The notes: generated from the sequence alone by a model not told the origin. Shown: positions 8,279 to 16,830, counted from the stretch's first letter. The stretch: DNA of 33,189 bases from Deltaproteobacteria bacterium (GCA_031265205.1 JAISCZ010000110.1:1-33189), one strand, 5' to 3'. A program made the numbers and translations.

Positions 8279-10096
8279 ATGAAACCTATCATCCACACTG
8301 ACAACCATCTCTGCGTGGCCTGCAACAAATGCGCCCGCGCCTGCCCCATCCCCTTGGCCAACGTCGTCACCCAAGATTCCGGCCCCAAACCGCGGGTCTC
8401 CATCGACTATTCCCGCTGCGTGGGCTGCGGGGCCTGCCTGAAGGCCTGCGACCACGGGGCCCGCGCCTACCGCGACGATCTGCAAAGATTCCTCCAAGAC
8501 CTCCGGGACGGGAAGGCCATCTCCATTATCGTGGCCTCGGCCAACGCGCTGGCCAATTTCCCAGATTTAAGGCGCGTCTTCGCCTGGCTCAAATCCTTAG
8601 GCGCGCGCGACGTCTACGACAGTTCCCTCGGCGCCGATATCTACGCCTGGGCGAACGTCAGGCATATCGAGCGTTTCCGCCCCTTTTCCGTCATCGCCTC
8701 CTACTGCCCGGCCGTCACGCGTTACTGCCAGACCCAGAACCCCGCTCTCCTCCCGCGCCTCGCGCCGATCCACGGGCCCATGACCTGCCAGGCCATCTAC
8801 CTCAAAGAACGCCTCCGGCTCACGGACGCCATCGCCGCCTTCACCCCCTGCGTCGCGGCCACCCAGTCCGCCTCCGAGAGCCGTTTCGTGGAATACAACG
8901 TCACCTTCCGAAAACTCTGGGAATACGTCGTTTCCCACAACGTTCCCCTCCCCGAGGAAGAGGCCGACTTTGACCCCCTCTTAGGCCTTAACGACCCCCA
9001 GCTTCCCCCCATTTCCGCGGGGCTCCGCCATAACCTCGACTTTTTCGTCACCGCGGGCCTGCGGGTTGACCAGGCCTCGGGCCCCGGCGTCTACGCCCTC
9101 CTCGAAGAATACGCCGCCGCGAGCCCCGACCGCCTGCCCCCGGTCTTTTCCGTTTTGAACTGCGAGCGCGGCTGCGCCCTGGGGACCGGCGCGAATCCCC
9201 AAAACGGCTATTTCCAGGCCCAGTCCGTAATAAGCCAGCACCAGCGCTCCTTCGCCGAGGAAATCACCCGCGACTACTACGTCAGCCTCTTCAAGCGTTT
9301 TGACGAGACCGTGGACTTGGAGCTCTTCACGCGCGACTTCAGCGACGAGTCCCCCGCCCGCGAATCCGTCTCCGAGGCGCGAATCGAGGAGGCCTTCCGC
9401 CTTTTGGGCAAAAGCCCCTTGGACCAAAGGAGCTTTAACTGCGGCTTCTGCGGCTCCTCCAGCTGTCGGGAGATGGCCGAAAAAATCGCCCTCAAAATTA
9501 ACGTCCCCGCCAACTGCGTGACCCAGCTGCGCCAGGCCGCCGAAAACGCCACCCTCAAAAGCGAGTCCTATATCGAGCTCATCCACAGCGTCAGCGAGTA
9601 CCTTTTAACGACCGTGGGCGAGGACTTCAACGAGAGCGTGGAGCACGCCCTGATGGCCCTCTGCTACGCCATGGACGGGGTCTCGGCCTCCCTGTGGAAA
9701 AACGTCTACGATTTTGAGGAAAAACCGCGCTGCCACCGCGTGGTGACCTTCCCGGGCATGATCATCAACCCCCACTTCAATACCGTCACCCTAGACGATC
9801 CCCCGGGATGGCTGGAGACCCTAGTCGAGGGCAACAACATCACGCGCCTTAAATCCAACATGACCCGGGACGAGCAGCGGAAGTTTCTGGGCCGCAACGT
9901 CAATTCCCTCGTCCTCGCCCCCATCGTCTCCCAGGGGGACTTCTGGGGTTTCGTTTCCCTCCTGAAACAGGAGGAGGTCCCCTTTAGCGAGCGGGACGTC
10001 TCGGTCATTTCCATCTGCAGCAACCTCTTGGCCTCCTATATGATAAATCTCGACCTCCAGGGCAATTTCCTCGACGAGGAGTCGCTCTCCCTTTAA
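8279..10096 (+). CDS. Ferredoxin / [FeFe]-hydrogenase-like / GAF redox sensor
   Basis: This is a 605-residue protein. Two [4Fe-4S] motifs come first (C12-C15-C18-C22 and C47-C50-C53-C57). A [FeFe]-hydrogenase large-subunit-like domain follows, whose four H-cluster cysteine positions are kept: C143 (SYCPA), C191 (TPCVA), C295 and C299 (LNCERGC). The proton-relay cysteine before the first is Tyr142, and the lysine of PCxxK is Ala194, so hydrogen turnover is unlikely. A further iron-sulfur motif (C388, C391, C396, C413) and a C-terminal GAF-like domain (about 430-600) complete it. This resembles sensory hydrogenase-like proteins, not enzymes; no maturation genes are nearby. The start at ATG 8279 has GAGG six bases upstream. 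It lies 155 bases after the kinase and may report redox state to it. Confidence 0.88.
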   Translation: MKPIIHTDNHLCVACNKCARACPIPLANVVTQDSGPKPRVSIDYSRCVGCGACLKACDHGARAYRDDLQRFLQDLRDGKAISIIVASANALANFPDLRRVFAWLKSLGARDVYDSSLGADIYAWANVRHIERFRPFSVIASYCPAVTRYCQTQNPALLPRLAPIHGPMTCQAIYLKERLRLTDAIAAFTPCVAATQSASESRFVEYNVTFRKLWEYVVSHNVPLPEEEADFDPLLGLNDPQLPPISAGLRHNLDFFVTAGLRVDQASGPGVYALLEEYAAASPDRLPPVFSVLNCERGCALGTGANPQNGYFQAQSVISQHQRSFAEEITRDYYVSLFKRFDETVDLELFTRDFSDESPARESVSEARIEEAFRLLGKSPLDQRSFNCGFCGSSSCREMAEKIALKINVPANCVTQLRQAAENATLKSESYIELIHSVSEYLLTTVGEDFNESVEHALMALCYAMDGVSASLWKNVYDFEEKPRCHRVVTFPGMIINPHFNTVTLDDPPGWLETLVEGNNITRLKSNMTRDEQRKFLGRNVNSLVLAPIVSQGDFWGFVSLLKQEEVPFSERDVSVISICSNLLASYMINLDLQGNFLDEESLSL

Positions 10097-10112
10097 GCGC
10101 CCCGCGCCCCGG

Positions 10113-10138
10113 CCGCGGCGGCCCAGGCGCCGCCGCGG
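10113..10138. terminator. GC hairpin after the redox sensor gene
   Basis: CCGCGGCGG (10113-10121) pairs with CCGCCGCGG (10130-10138). No T-tract follows on the + strand (an A-run does), so termination is only possible, not shown. Confidence 0.35.
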
Positions 10139-10248
10139 GGAGAAAAAAAGGCCGCGCGCCATCCTTCCCAAAACTTTGGCGCCTCGCCCAAACGCGATCC
10201 CCGGGGGGATGGCCTGGGGGCGCGAGGCGAGCTTACGAAAACCTCTTC

Positions 10249-10300
10249 GCTCGCGCTCCCGGCTCGCGCTCCCGGCTCTCGCTCCCGGCGCTCGCTCCCG
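10249..10300. repeat. Four 13-bp tandem repeats before purH
   Basis: Units start at 10249, 10262, 10275 and 10288. The first two are identical (GCTCGCGCTCCCG) and the others differ at one or two bases. They lie upstream of the likely purH promoter. Function is unknown; the motif resembles the degenerate repeats at 21847-22028. Confidence 0.7.
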
Positions 10301-10336
10301 GCGCGGCGACGCGCCTACGCGCGCGCCTCGCGAGCC

Positions 10337-10366
10337 TTGTTTTTTGGCGCGAAAATCGGCTAAACT
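10337..10366 (+). promoter_or_regulatory. Possible promoter of purH
   Basis: TTGTTT (10337-10342) and TAAACT (10361-10366) are 18 bases apart, about 45 bases before the ATG. The match is moderate. Confidence 0.4.
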
Positions 10367-10409
10367 GCCCTTTTGCGGGAATTCCCGCGACTCTTTCCGA
10401 GGTTTTTTC

Positions 10410-11006
10410 ATGGCAAAAATCCGACAGGCCCTCGTGAGCGTCTCCGACAAAAGCGGGCTCACCGATTTCGTGGGCTTTCTGGCCAACGAATTGGGCGTCA
10501 CCATCCTTTCCACCGGCGGGACGGCCAGGGCCCTGACCGCCGCGGGCGTCAAAGTCACCGAGGTCGCCGAATACACCCGTTCCCCCGAGCTGTTGGACGG
10601 GCGGGTCAAAACCCTCCACCCCAAGATTCACGCGGGTCTCCTCTACCGCCGCGACGTTCCGGCCCACGTCGGCCAGATGAAAACCATGGGCTGGGAGGGG
10701 ATCGATCTCATCGTCGTCAATCTCTACCCCTTTGAAAGCGTCATCCAAAAAGAAGACGCCACCTTCGAGGAGGCCGTGGAAAATATTGACATCGGCGGCC
10801 CCTCCCTGCTCCGGGCCTCCGCCAAAAATCACGCCCACGTGGCGGTGGTCTCCGACCCCGCCGACTACGGCTGGATTGAGGCCGAGCTCCGGGAAAAAGG
10901 CGGGGAACTATCCGACGCCTCCCGCCGTAAACTCGCCCAGAAGGCCTTCGCCCGGACCAGCGCCTACGACAAAACAATCAGCGCGTACCTCCTCGAGCGC
11001 CTCTAA
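10410..11006 (+). CDS. purH: Stand-alone IMP cyclohydrolase (N-terminal PurH domain)
   Basis: This 198-residue protein matches only the N-terminal MGS-like domain of bifunctional PurH, which closes FAICAR to IMP in the last step of purine synthesis. Clear motifs are SVSDKSGL, ILSTGGTARAL, LLDGRVKTLHPKIHAGLL, DLIVVNLYPFE, ENIDIGGPSLLRASAKNH and a closing DPADYGW region. The AICAR transformylase domain (about 300 further residues in the usual protein) is absent, and the gene ends cleanly with TAA. A separate transformylase (PurH C-terminal domain or a PurP-type enzyme) must then lie elsewhere. The start at ATG 10410 has GAGG seven bases upstream. It stands alone, not in a purine operon. Split versions are known to me from sulfate-reducing bacteria; I could not verify that here. 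Confidence 0.9.
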   Translation: MAKIRQALVSVSDKSGLTDFVGFLANELGVTILSTGGTARALTAAGVKVTEVAEYTRSPELLDGRVKTLHPKIHAGLLYRRDVPAHVGQMKTMGWEGIDLIVVNLYPFESVIQKEDATFEEAVENIDIGGPSLLRASAKNHAHVAVVSDPADYGWIEAELREKGGELSDASRRKLAQKAFARTSAYDKTISAYLLERL

Positions 11007-11617
11007 GCCTTAAGGGTAACGGCTCGGTTCCGGAAGGAAATTTTCGCGTCTCTTCCCGAGAACGCCGCCGCCCTTTCCCCAGCCGCGCGCGTCGCTCTGG
11101 CCGAGGGCGCCCGCGAGCGCTCTCCCGCCTTTTTCGCGCGAAGCGCGCGGAAACGCGCCGGCGGACAACAAGCCAAGCTCTCCCCTTCCGTTCCCCTCAA
11201 GCCGCGGGAGCGCGCGTGTCGCGCGCGCTTAGAGAGCGGGCTTTTTCGCGGCGCCGCCCCATGGCCGAGGGCGAGACGCCCGCGGGTTGGCCCTTAGGCC
11301 CCTGGAAATACGGCGGGGGAGCGGGCCTCAGAGGAAGGCGGGCCAAGAGCCCATTCGAGAGCGAACGAAAGGCGCTCCGCCAGTCGCGCCGCTCTGATAG
11401 TAATGTTTAATTCCGCGTGACCGCGATGGCTGGCGATGGCGCCCCGTGAAGCCTCGCGTTAAAAATACATGGCCGGGAGAGAATGACCGCGGTTTATATC
11501 AGAGTATCGTGAGGGGAACTGAAGGAGAGCGGAAAGAGGGCGTGACTGGAGGGGAATAAAGCGCGCTCGATAAGTTACCAAGCGGTGTTAGAAATTTTAT
11601 AAAAAGGAGGCGGTCGA
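11007..11617. other. Gene-free stretch; start of the accessory island
   Basis: Up to about 11400 the sequence is GC-rich and holds only overlapping shadow frames. From about 11400 the composition becomes more balanced and contains AT-rich words, continuing through the next two genes. TTACCA (11575-11580) and TATAAA (11598-11603) are 17 bases apart but would leave almost no leader before the small gene at 11618. No tRNA or attachment site is visible. Confidence 0.4.
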
Positions 11618-11794
11618 ATGTCTAAAAATATAGACCTCGGCTGCCAGAACGCCGACTGGGCTAGAGACAAGAAGGCCCCCTTTCCGGGCCACTGTTGGAT
11701 TCTATTCTCTTGTCGAGAACGCGCTCTCGAGTCAATAGGTTTTACTGAGGATGGCTGCGTCACGGAAAAATCAAAAATCATGCCAATTGATTAA
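11618..11794 (+). CDS. Small cysteine-containing protein, 58 residues, unrecognised
   Basis: ATG at 11618 follows the strong ribosome binding site AAGGAGG (11604-11610) with seven bases between. The frame runs 58 codons to TAA at 11792. It begins MSKNIDLGCQNADW, has four cysteines (positions 9, 26, 32, 47), a short hydrophobic patch HCWILF, and ends in PID. I recognise no family. It lies 48 bases before the promoter of the AAA/nuclease-like gene and shares that gene's more balanced base composition. A small partner or regulator of that protein is possible but unproven. The perfect Shine-Dalgarno is the best evidence that it is translated. Confidence 0.55.
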   Translation: MSKNIDLGCQNADWARDKKAPFPGHCWILFSCRERALESIGFTEDGCVTEKSKIMPID

Positions 11795-11828
11795 TCATTA
11801 TAGAAAAGTTGAAAAGCGTAAAATCGAA

Positions 11829-11858
11829 TTGACCTTACGGACGTGTTTTTGGTATATT
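11829..11858 (+). promoter_or_regulatory. Sigma70 promoter of the AAA/PD-(D/E)XK gene
   Basis: TTGACC (11829-11834) and TATATT (11853-11858) are separated by 18 bases, a strong match. Transcription would begin near 11865, which leaves a leader of about 107 bases before the favoured start codon. Confidence 0.65.
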
Positions 11859-11971
11859 ACAATTGGGTGGTTTTTATGTCCCAGGCGACTCTTACGAATG
11901 GGGCCACGTCGGCCACCGTGACGGGCGCCGTTTCCGGATCGTTAAGTGTCCTGCCTCTAAGGAGAAAGAAC

Positions 11972-13741
11972 ATGGATATGAAAGCTCTGCCTCTCGGCGA
12001 TCCATCCTTTAAAAAAATCATTCAGCGAAATCAACTTTACGCCGACAAGACCAAATATATCCACGAAATGCTGAATGTCTCAGATTGTTGTTTCCTGTCG
12101 AGGCCCAGACGGTTCGGCAAGACTCTTTTGCTTAAAACAATATCAGAGCTGTTCCAAGGCGACCGGGAACTCTTCAAGGACCTGTGGATCGGCGCCCAAA
12201 GCGACTTTAGCTTCAAACGGCACCCGGTTCTGACGTTCAACATGGCCTACGACAAAATCTCCACTCAGAACGACCTGATAGACAGAATCGAAGATGATTT
12301 AAAGGATATGGGCATCGAACATGACGTAGTCATAACCAAGAAATCATACGGCAAAATTCTTGAGCAGCTTTTAAAAGGCCTTTCAAAAAAGTACGGTGTC
12401 GGCGCCGTAATACTGGTGGACGAGTACGACGCTCCGGTTACGGATCATATTACGAATCGAAATCTCGCCTTAGCCTGTAGAGATATCCTGCATGATTTCT
12501 ACAGGGCAATCAAAACTAGCATTGATTACGTACGCTTCGCCTTCGTCACTGGCATAACCAGGTTCGCCATGACCGCCGTTGACTCCGGAGCCAACAATTT
12601 CTTAGACATTTCGCTCAACGGACAATTCGCTGGAATATGCGGATTCACCCGCCACGAGGTTGACGTTCTGTTTGAAGACAGGTTCGAGGCGACGCTCGAG
12701 ATCCTGAAAGCCAAGGGGGAACTCCCGCCTAGCGCCGACGTTGACGATTTGAAAGCCAAAATCCTGGAATGGTACGACGGCTACAACTGGCTCGGCGAAG
12801 AGCGCGTATTTAACCCGTACTCTATCCTCAAATTTTTTTTGGAAAAACACCTGGGCTCCTATTGGCCATCGACAGGAAGACCGTCCCACCTTTCCGCCCT
12901 TATCAGGGATAACCAACTTGATTTCCACCAGCCGGGCCTTGCCGTCTATCCTACTCAGCAAGTCACAAAAACTGAGCTTTCCGACGTTGGCGTCGTTCCC
13001 ATTCTGTTTCATAGCGGTTATTTGACTGTCGACAAAGAAATTAAAATACCAAGATTCGCGAATAACCTTTTAGTGATGGAAGACGCGTACACGTTCAAAA
13101 CTCCAAACTCTGAAGTCGACCTATATTTAAAAGCTGACATATTCAAAGATTTTTTTAAATTGAATAATAAATTTATCAGCGATCTTTCGAAAAATCTACC
13201 CGCGGCGCTGTTACAAAAAGACTCTAAAGAAGTAGTCAGAATGTTTCACGACCTTTTGGTCTCAATCTCGTACCACCAACACCCGACAGCCAATCAAGAG
13301 GAACAGCTGGACGATCCGGCGGAACGCGCACAAGCTGAAAAATTTTATCACGCGATACTCCACGCCTCTCTTCTGTCCGCTGGTTTTTTCATTCTGAGCG
13401 AAACTTCCGGAGGCGAGGGACGGCCTGACATCACTTTGTTCCTTCCTAACGAAGTCTGCGTTATTATCGAAATGAAATACCGCTATCGGGACACGACAAC
13501 AAAAAAAGTAGCCGGGAGCGCGAGCGGCGCCCGGAAACTGGATAAAAAGAAGGCGAAGGATAAGGAACTGTCCGCCGCTCTCGACTTCGCCGAAGAACAG
13601 ATAAGGGACAGGGACTACGCCGGACCCTACAGGGCCGCCAAGCGCGAAGTAATTTGCCTCGCCGTGGCTATACGCGGCAGAACGCAAGTAGCGGCGCGCT
13701 TTCTCGTCACCGAGGCCACTGACGGCTCAAGCGGTTCCTGA
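11972..13741 (+). CDS. AAA-ATPase-like / PD-(D/E)XK nuclease-like fusion protein
   Basis: This 589-residue protein belongs to the AAA-ATPase_like (PF09820) plus PDDEXK_9 (PF08011) family, frequent in gut anaerobes and of unproven role. The N-terminus MDMKALPLGDPSF...YADKT is family-typical. Walker A is SRPRRFGKT (43-51) and Walker B is AVILVDEYDAP (145-155). Near the C-terminus, RPDITLF (Asp486) followed by IIEMKY (Glu500, Lys502) gives an intact PD-(D/E)XK core. I chose ATG 11972 because AAGGAG stands seven bases before it and the start fits the family. In-frame ATG 11876 would add 32 residues without family similarity. Base composition is less GC-rich than the housekeeping neighbours, which suggests acquisition. 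It is often copied many times per genome. Defence or mobile-element functions have been suggested only by inference. Confidence 0.88.
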   Translation: MDMKALPLGDPSFKKIIQRNQLYADKTKYIHEMLNVSDCCFLSRPRRFGKTLLLKTISELFQGDRELFKDLWIGAQSDFSFKRHPVLTFNMAYDKISTQNDLIDRIEDDLKDMGIEHDVVITKKSYGKILEQLLKGLSKKYGVGAVILVDEYDAPVTDHITNRNLALACRDILHDFYRAIKTSIDYVRFAFVTGITRFAMTAVDSGANNFLDISLNGQFAGICGFTRHEVDVLFEDRFEATLEILKAKGELPPSADVDDLKAKILEWYDGYNWLGEERVFNPYSILKFFLEKHLGSYWPSTGRPSHLSALIRDNQLDFHQPGLAVYPTQQVTKTELSDVGVVPILFHSGYLTVDKEIKIPRFANNLLVMEDAYTFKTPNSEVDLYLKADIFKDFFKLNNKFISDLSKNLPAALLQKDSKEVVRMFHDLLVSISYHQHPTANQEEQLDDPAERAQAEKFYHAILHASLLSAGFFILSETSGGEGRPDITLFLPNEVCVIIEMKYRYRDTTTKKVAGSASGARKLDKKKAKDKELSAALDFAEEQIRDRDYAGPYRAAKREVICLAVAIRGRTQVAARFLVTEATDGSSGS

Positions 13742-13771
13742 CGCTCTTTCTCCGCCGTACGGCAAGAATCG

Positions 13772-13822
13772 CGAAATCCGTATCCTGACGACGTAAGCAT
13801 TCCGTCGCGGGCACGGATTTCG
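13772..13822. repeat. Inverted repeat behind the AAA/PD-(D/E)XK gene
   Basis: CGAAATCCGT (13772-13781) and ACGGATTTCG (13813-13822) are perfect 10-base inverted repeats. A nested CGACG/CGTCG pairing lies in the 31-base spacer. It sits 31 bases after the stop codon. It could be a terminator without a T-tract, an RNA element, or a mobile-element end. Confidence 0.55.
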
Positions 13823-14470
13823 GCGCGCTCTTACCCATTTACGCGCCCTCGTACCCGAGTATCTATCGCCCGCCAAGGTTTTGGATGGCGAGCGAGTTCC
13901 GCCAGCGCGCCTTGTCAATCGGCGCGAGCGTACGGGAAGACGGCTAGACAGGTTAGCGCGCGGATTCCAGTAGAGAGGAAGACATCAACAAACGCTCCGG
14001 TTTCGTTAAGTCCTATAGACAACCGCGTATTGTACAGCGTTCAAAAAGGGCGCGTAGCAACAAAAAAACGCGGGAATTTCAGGTTATGTCTCTTCATCTT
14101 CCCGAAGCCGGAAACGCGTCACGCGGCTCCGCGCCCGCCATGGCCGGAACCCTTCCCGAAACCGCGTCTTTCCAGCCTTCGGCTCCGCGTCGCTTCGGCT
14201 TCAGCGCTCCGCCAGTCCTCCGCGCCCCATCCTCGCCAAGTCGGGCGCGGCGCGGACCGAAGTTAAGCCCTCGCGCTTGCCGTCCTACCGACACGGCCTC
14301 GCCCGATACTAACGAATGACGGTTGACGCCGGAACGCGCGCCGACCCTTTGCCGGAGCGCGAGCCGTTCAGGGAGCCAGCCATCGAACCGAACTGAGCGG
14401 ACTATAGACTCGCGAGCCTTCGCGTTGGGCGCGCCATTTTTATGGTCAATCGCTATAAACGCGATGGCCT

Positions 14471-14497
14471 CCTGGTTAGAATTTAATTCTAACCAGG
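14471..14497. repeat. Perfect 27-base dyad
   Basis: CCTGGTTAGAATT, one T, then AATTCTAACCAGG: 13-base arms with a single central base. It is AT-rich at its centre, unlike its surroundings. The near-zero spacer suits a dimeric protein binding site; a cruciform or transposon-end hairpin is the alternative. No T-tract follows, so it is not a classical terminator. Confidence 0.8.
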
Positions 14498-14963
14498 GCT
14501 TAAACGCGTCCGCGAGCGAAAAGCGAGAAGGTTTTAAACGAAAAACGAGAGGGTTTTTCCGGAAGGGATAAGCGCGCGCCCAATACGCGGCAAACAGCGT
14601 CGCTTCGCGCGAAAACGCGCCTCTCAAGGCGTTCCCCGCGCCAAAAGGCCTGAGCTTCACGGCGCCCGCGCGCGTCTGGATTCGCCGAAACGCCCGCGCG
14701 CGCGGGCTTGCGCCGCCTCTTCAAGCGTAAACCGCCAAGATAGCGGAGCCCTTCCTTGACGCTCGCCGCGCTTTTCCCCCAGAGTCTCTCTCAGGGGCGC
14801 CTCCCCGCTCCCCCGAGCGCGTTCCCCCAGGGAAGCGCGCCCTCCCCTGGCGGAGCCGCCCATAAAGCCCCGCGCCACTCTCTCTTTCCCCCCTCCCTCG
14901 CGCGCTCCCCGCTTGGGGCTTTTCGCGCGAATCGCGCGTCGCGGACGCGAAGGCGCGAGTTTT

Positions 14964-16535
14964 CTAAAGCCCCACCACCTGCACCGCGCGGCCGGCGGAT
15001 AAAGTCTTGGTCTTCCAGGAGATCTTTTCCTCGGGGGACTTGAGGTTGTCCATGTCAAAGAGCAAGAGCCAGCCTTCCAAAGCGCCTTCCGCGTCCAGAT
15101 TGGAGCTTAAGGCGTCCAATCCGGCGGCCAGGGCGCCCGGGCGGGCCACCTTCAGGGTGATGGGGTATTTGCGGTCGCGGTAGCTCACCGTCAGATCCAA
15201 GCTGTCCTCCCCGATGGCGCTGCGCCTCTGGAGTTCCCCCTGGCCCGCCAGGCAGGCCCGCAAAAAGAGCTGGACCGCCAGGTGCGCGAGGACCGTGGGG
15301 TCGCCGGCGAAGGGCGCGAGCCACGCCAGGGACTTTTCGCGCCAGTAACGCTGGAACTCCTGAAGGAGTGGAGTCAGCGCGAGGGCGTCCTCCTCCAGAA
15401 AGCGTCCTTCCAATGAAGCGGGCAGAACGACGTGCTCGGTGAGGGCCCTTAAGGCGATATCCTGGTAGAGCTGATTGGCGGGGCGTAAATTGTCGCGGTT
15501 GTCCACGCTCAAGAGCCCCAGGTCCAAAGCCAGGGAGACCCCTTCGTCCAAGATGGGCTCGCGGGCGATGGACCCCGCGAGAACCGGCCCCATCACCGTC
15601 CGAACCTGGGGCTCCTTGATCCACGCCATGAGGCGCCTCAGGTGCGTCGGCATCTCCCGCTTCAGGGCCTCGGCGGCCTGGTCGACGACGGCGGGGCTTA
15701 CCTCTTTGCTCCAGTCCCCGTTTAAGATTAGTTCCACCGCCTCGGTCATGAGGGCGTTGACGAGCCACGGCTGGCCCGCGGTCCAATGCCAGACCCGCGC
15801 CCGCGCGGCGTCCTCGATGGACTGGCCCGTGGCCACGGAGTGGAGTTCCAGATATTTGTTGATGTCGGCGAAGGAAAAATTGGGAAGGCGCAACTCCCGC
15901 GCCACGAAAAAAGGGCCGCCCCAGAGTTCCGGGGCGCTTCCGCGCCCGCGGCGGGCCTTGCCCTCGCCCGCGGGGAGGTTATCTAGGCTTAAAGTGGAGA
16001 TAAGCCCCAGGGAATAGGGAAAATGGGACCGCGCGCGCGTCGCGTGCCCCACGCGAAACTGGTCCAGCAAAGATTTGGCGATCTCGCCCCGGAGGGAGTC
16101 AAACTCGTCGATAAAAAGGGCCAGGGGCTTGTCCAAAGAGGAGCACAGGGCGACCAAGGCCCCTCGGACGGCCTTGATGGGATTGGGGTCCAAACGCGCC
16201 GTCGCCCCGGAAAGGATGGAGTTGGGGGAGGCCTTAAGGGCCTCGTTTAAGGCCTCGACGAAGAAAGAGGAGACGCTCGCGAGCTTGCGGAGGATCCGCG
16301 CCTCCCCCAAGGAGATATAGAGGGCGTGGAAACGGTCGCAGTCGTTGATCTCCCGGACGAGCTCCTGGATAAGGGTGGTTTTCCCCGACTGGCGGGGACC
16401 GCGCAGGGCGAAAAAGAGCCCGTCCTCCACCAGTTGGCGGATATAGGGAACCCTTTCCACGGCGGGAACCACGTAGTGCCGGAGGGGATCGGCCGGGCCG
16501 CCGGTCGTAAAGAATTTATGGAAAATTTCCGCCAC
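14964..16535 (-). CDS. AAA-like ATPase with degenerate C-terminal nuclease-like domain
   Basis: This 523-residue protein resembles the AAA-like (AAA_35-type) ATPases. It starts VAEIFHKFFTTGGPADPLRHY. Walker A is LRGPRQSGKTTL and Walker B is PLALFIDEFDSL. The last 90 residues (SLDLTVSYRDRKYPITLKV ... GWLLLFDMDN ... VVGL) follow the pattern of a PD-(D/E)XK domain, with the expected ELK motif changed to TLK, so nuclease activity is unlikely. GTG at 16535 is chosen because GAGG lies just upstream and the family starts there. The open frame continues far further upstream but only into low-complexity sequence. It converges on the AAA/PD-(D/E)XK gene at 11972-13741. Its role is unknown. Confidence 0.85.
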   Translation of the reverse strand: MAEIFHKFFTTGGPADPLRHYVVPAVERVPYIRQLVEDGLFFALRGPRQSGKTTLIQELVREINDCDRFHALYISLGEARILRKLASVSSFFVEALNEALKASPNSILSGATARLDPNPIKAVRGALVALCSSLDKPLALFIDEFDSLRGEIAKSLLDQFRVGHATRARSHFPYSLGLISTLSLDNLPAGEGKARRGRGSAPELWGGPFFVARELRLPNFSFADINKYLELHSVATGQSIEDAARARVWHWTAGQPWLVNALMTEAVELILNGDWSKEVSPAVVDQAAEALKREMPTHLRRLMAWIKEPQVRTVMGPVLAGSIAREPILDEGVSLALDLGLLSVDNRDNLRPANQLYQDIALRALTEHVVLPASLEGRFLEEDALALTPLLQEFQRYWREKSLAWLAPFAGDPTVLAHLAVQLFLRACLAGQGELQRRSAIGEDSLDLTVSYRDRKYPITLKVARPGALAAGLDALSSNLDAEGALEGWLLLFDMDNLKSPEEKISWKTKTLSAGRAVQVVGL

Positions 16536-16830
16536 TCGCCCTCGCTCCCCGCGCTTCAAGCGCGCCTCAAAAAAAATTTTCCCAAGCGCCCCAAAATAGC
16601 AAAAAGGCGCCCCGAGCGCGAATCTCGCGCTTCTGAAGGGGACGCCCCTTCCAAAGCGCCGCCCCCGTTCCCCAATTCTCCCAAAGTCGCCTCTCCCAGC
16701 CCCTCCCAAGGGTTCGCTTCCAGGAAAGACGGGTCTATCATAAAAAAAGCCCCCTAGGGGCGCCGCGCCCGGCGCCGCCGCTTTTCGCCTTGAGCGGACG
16801 GACTTGAGCGGGCGGAAAGGAGTACGCCAT

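Larger units (their letters stand above)
13742..14963. other. 1.2-kb stretch without a convincing gene between converging AAA genes
   Basis: Several frames cross this stretch on both strands, the longest 188 codons on the minus strand (14094-14660). They are rich in Arg, Ala and Pro, match nothing I know, and lack ribosome binding sites. It contains two dyads listed separately. The sequence grades from mixed composition to very GC-rich from about 14570. It may hold remains of an older insertion. Confidence 0.5.

Noticed and set aside
14030..14319. Short plus-strand frames of 77-78 codons
   Set aside because: Ala/Arg/Pro-rich, overlapping each other in different frames, with no ribosome binding site.
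14094..14660. 188-codon minus-strand frame in the gene-poor interval
   Set aside because: Arg/Ala-rich, no ribosome binding site, no recognisable motif, and it crosses the 27-base dyad.
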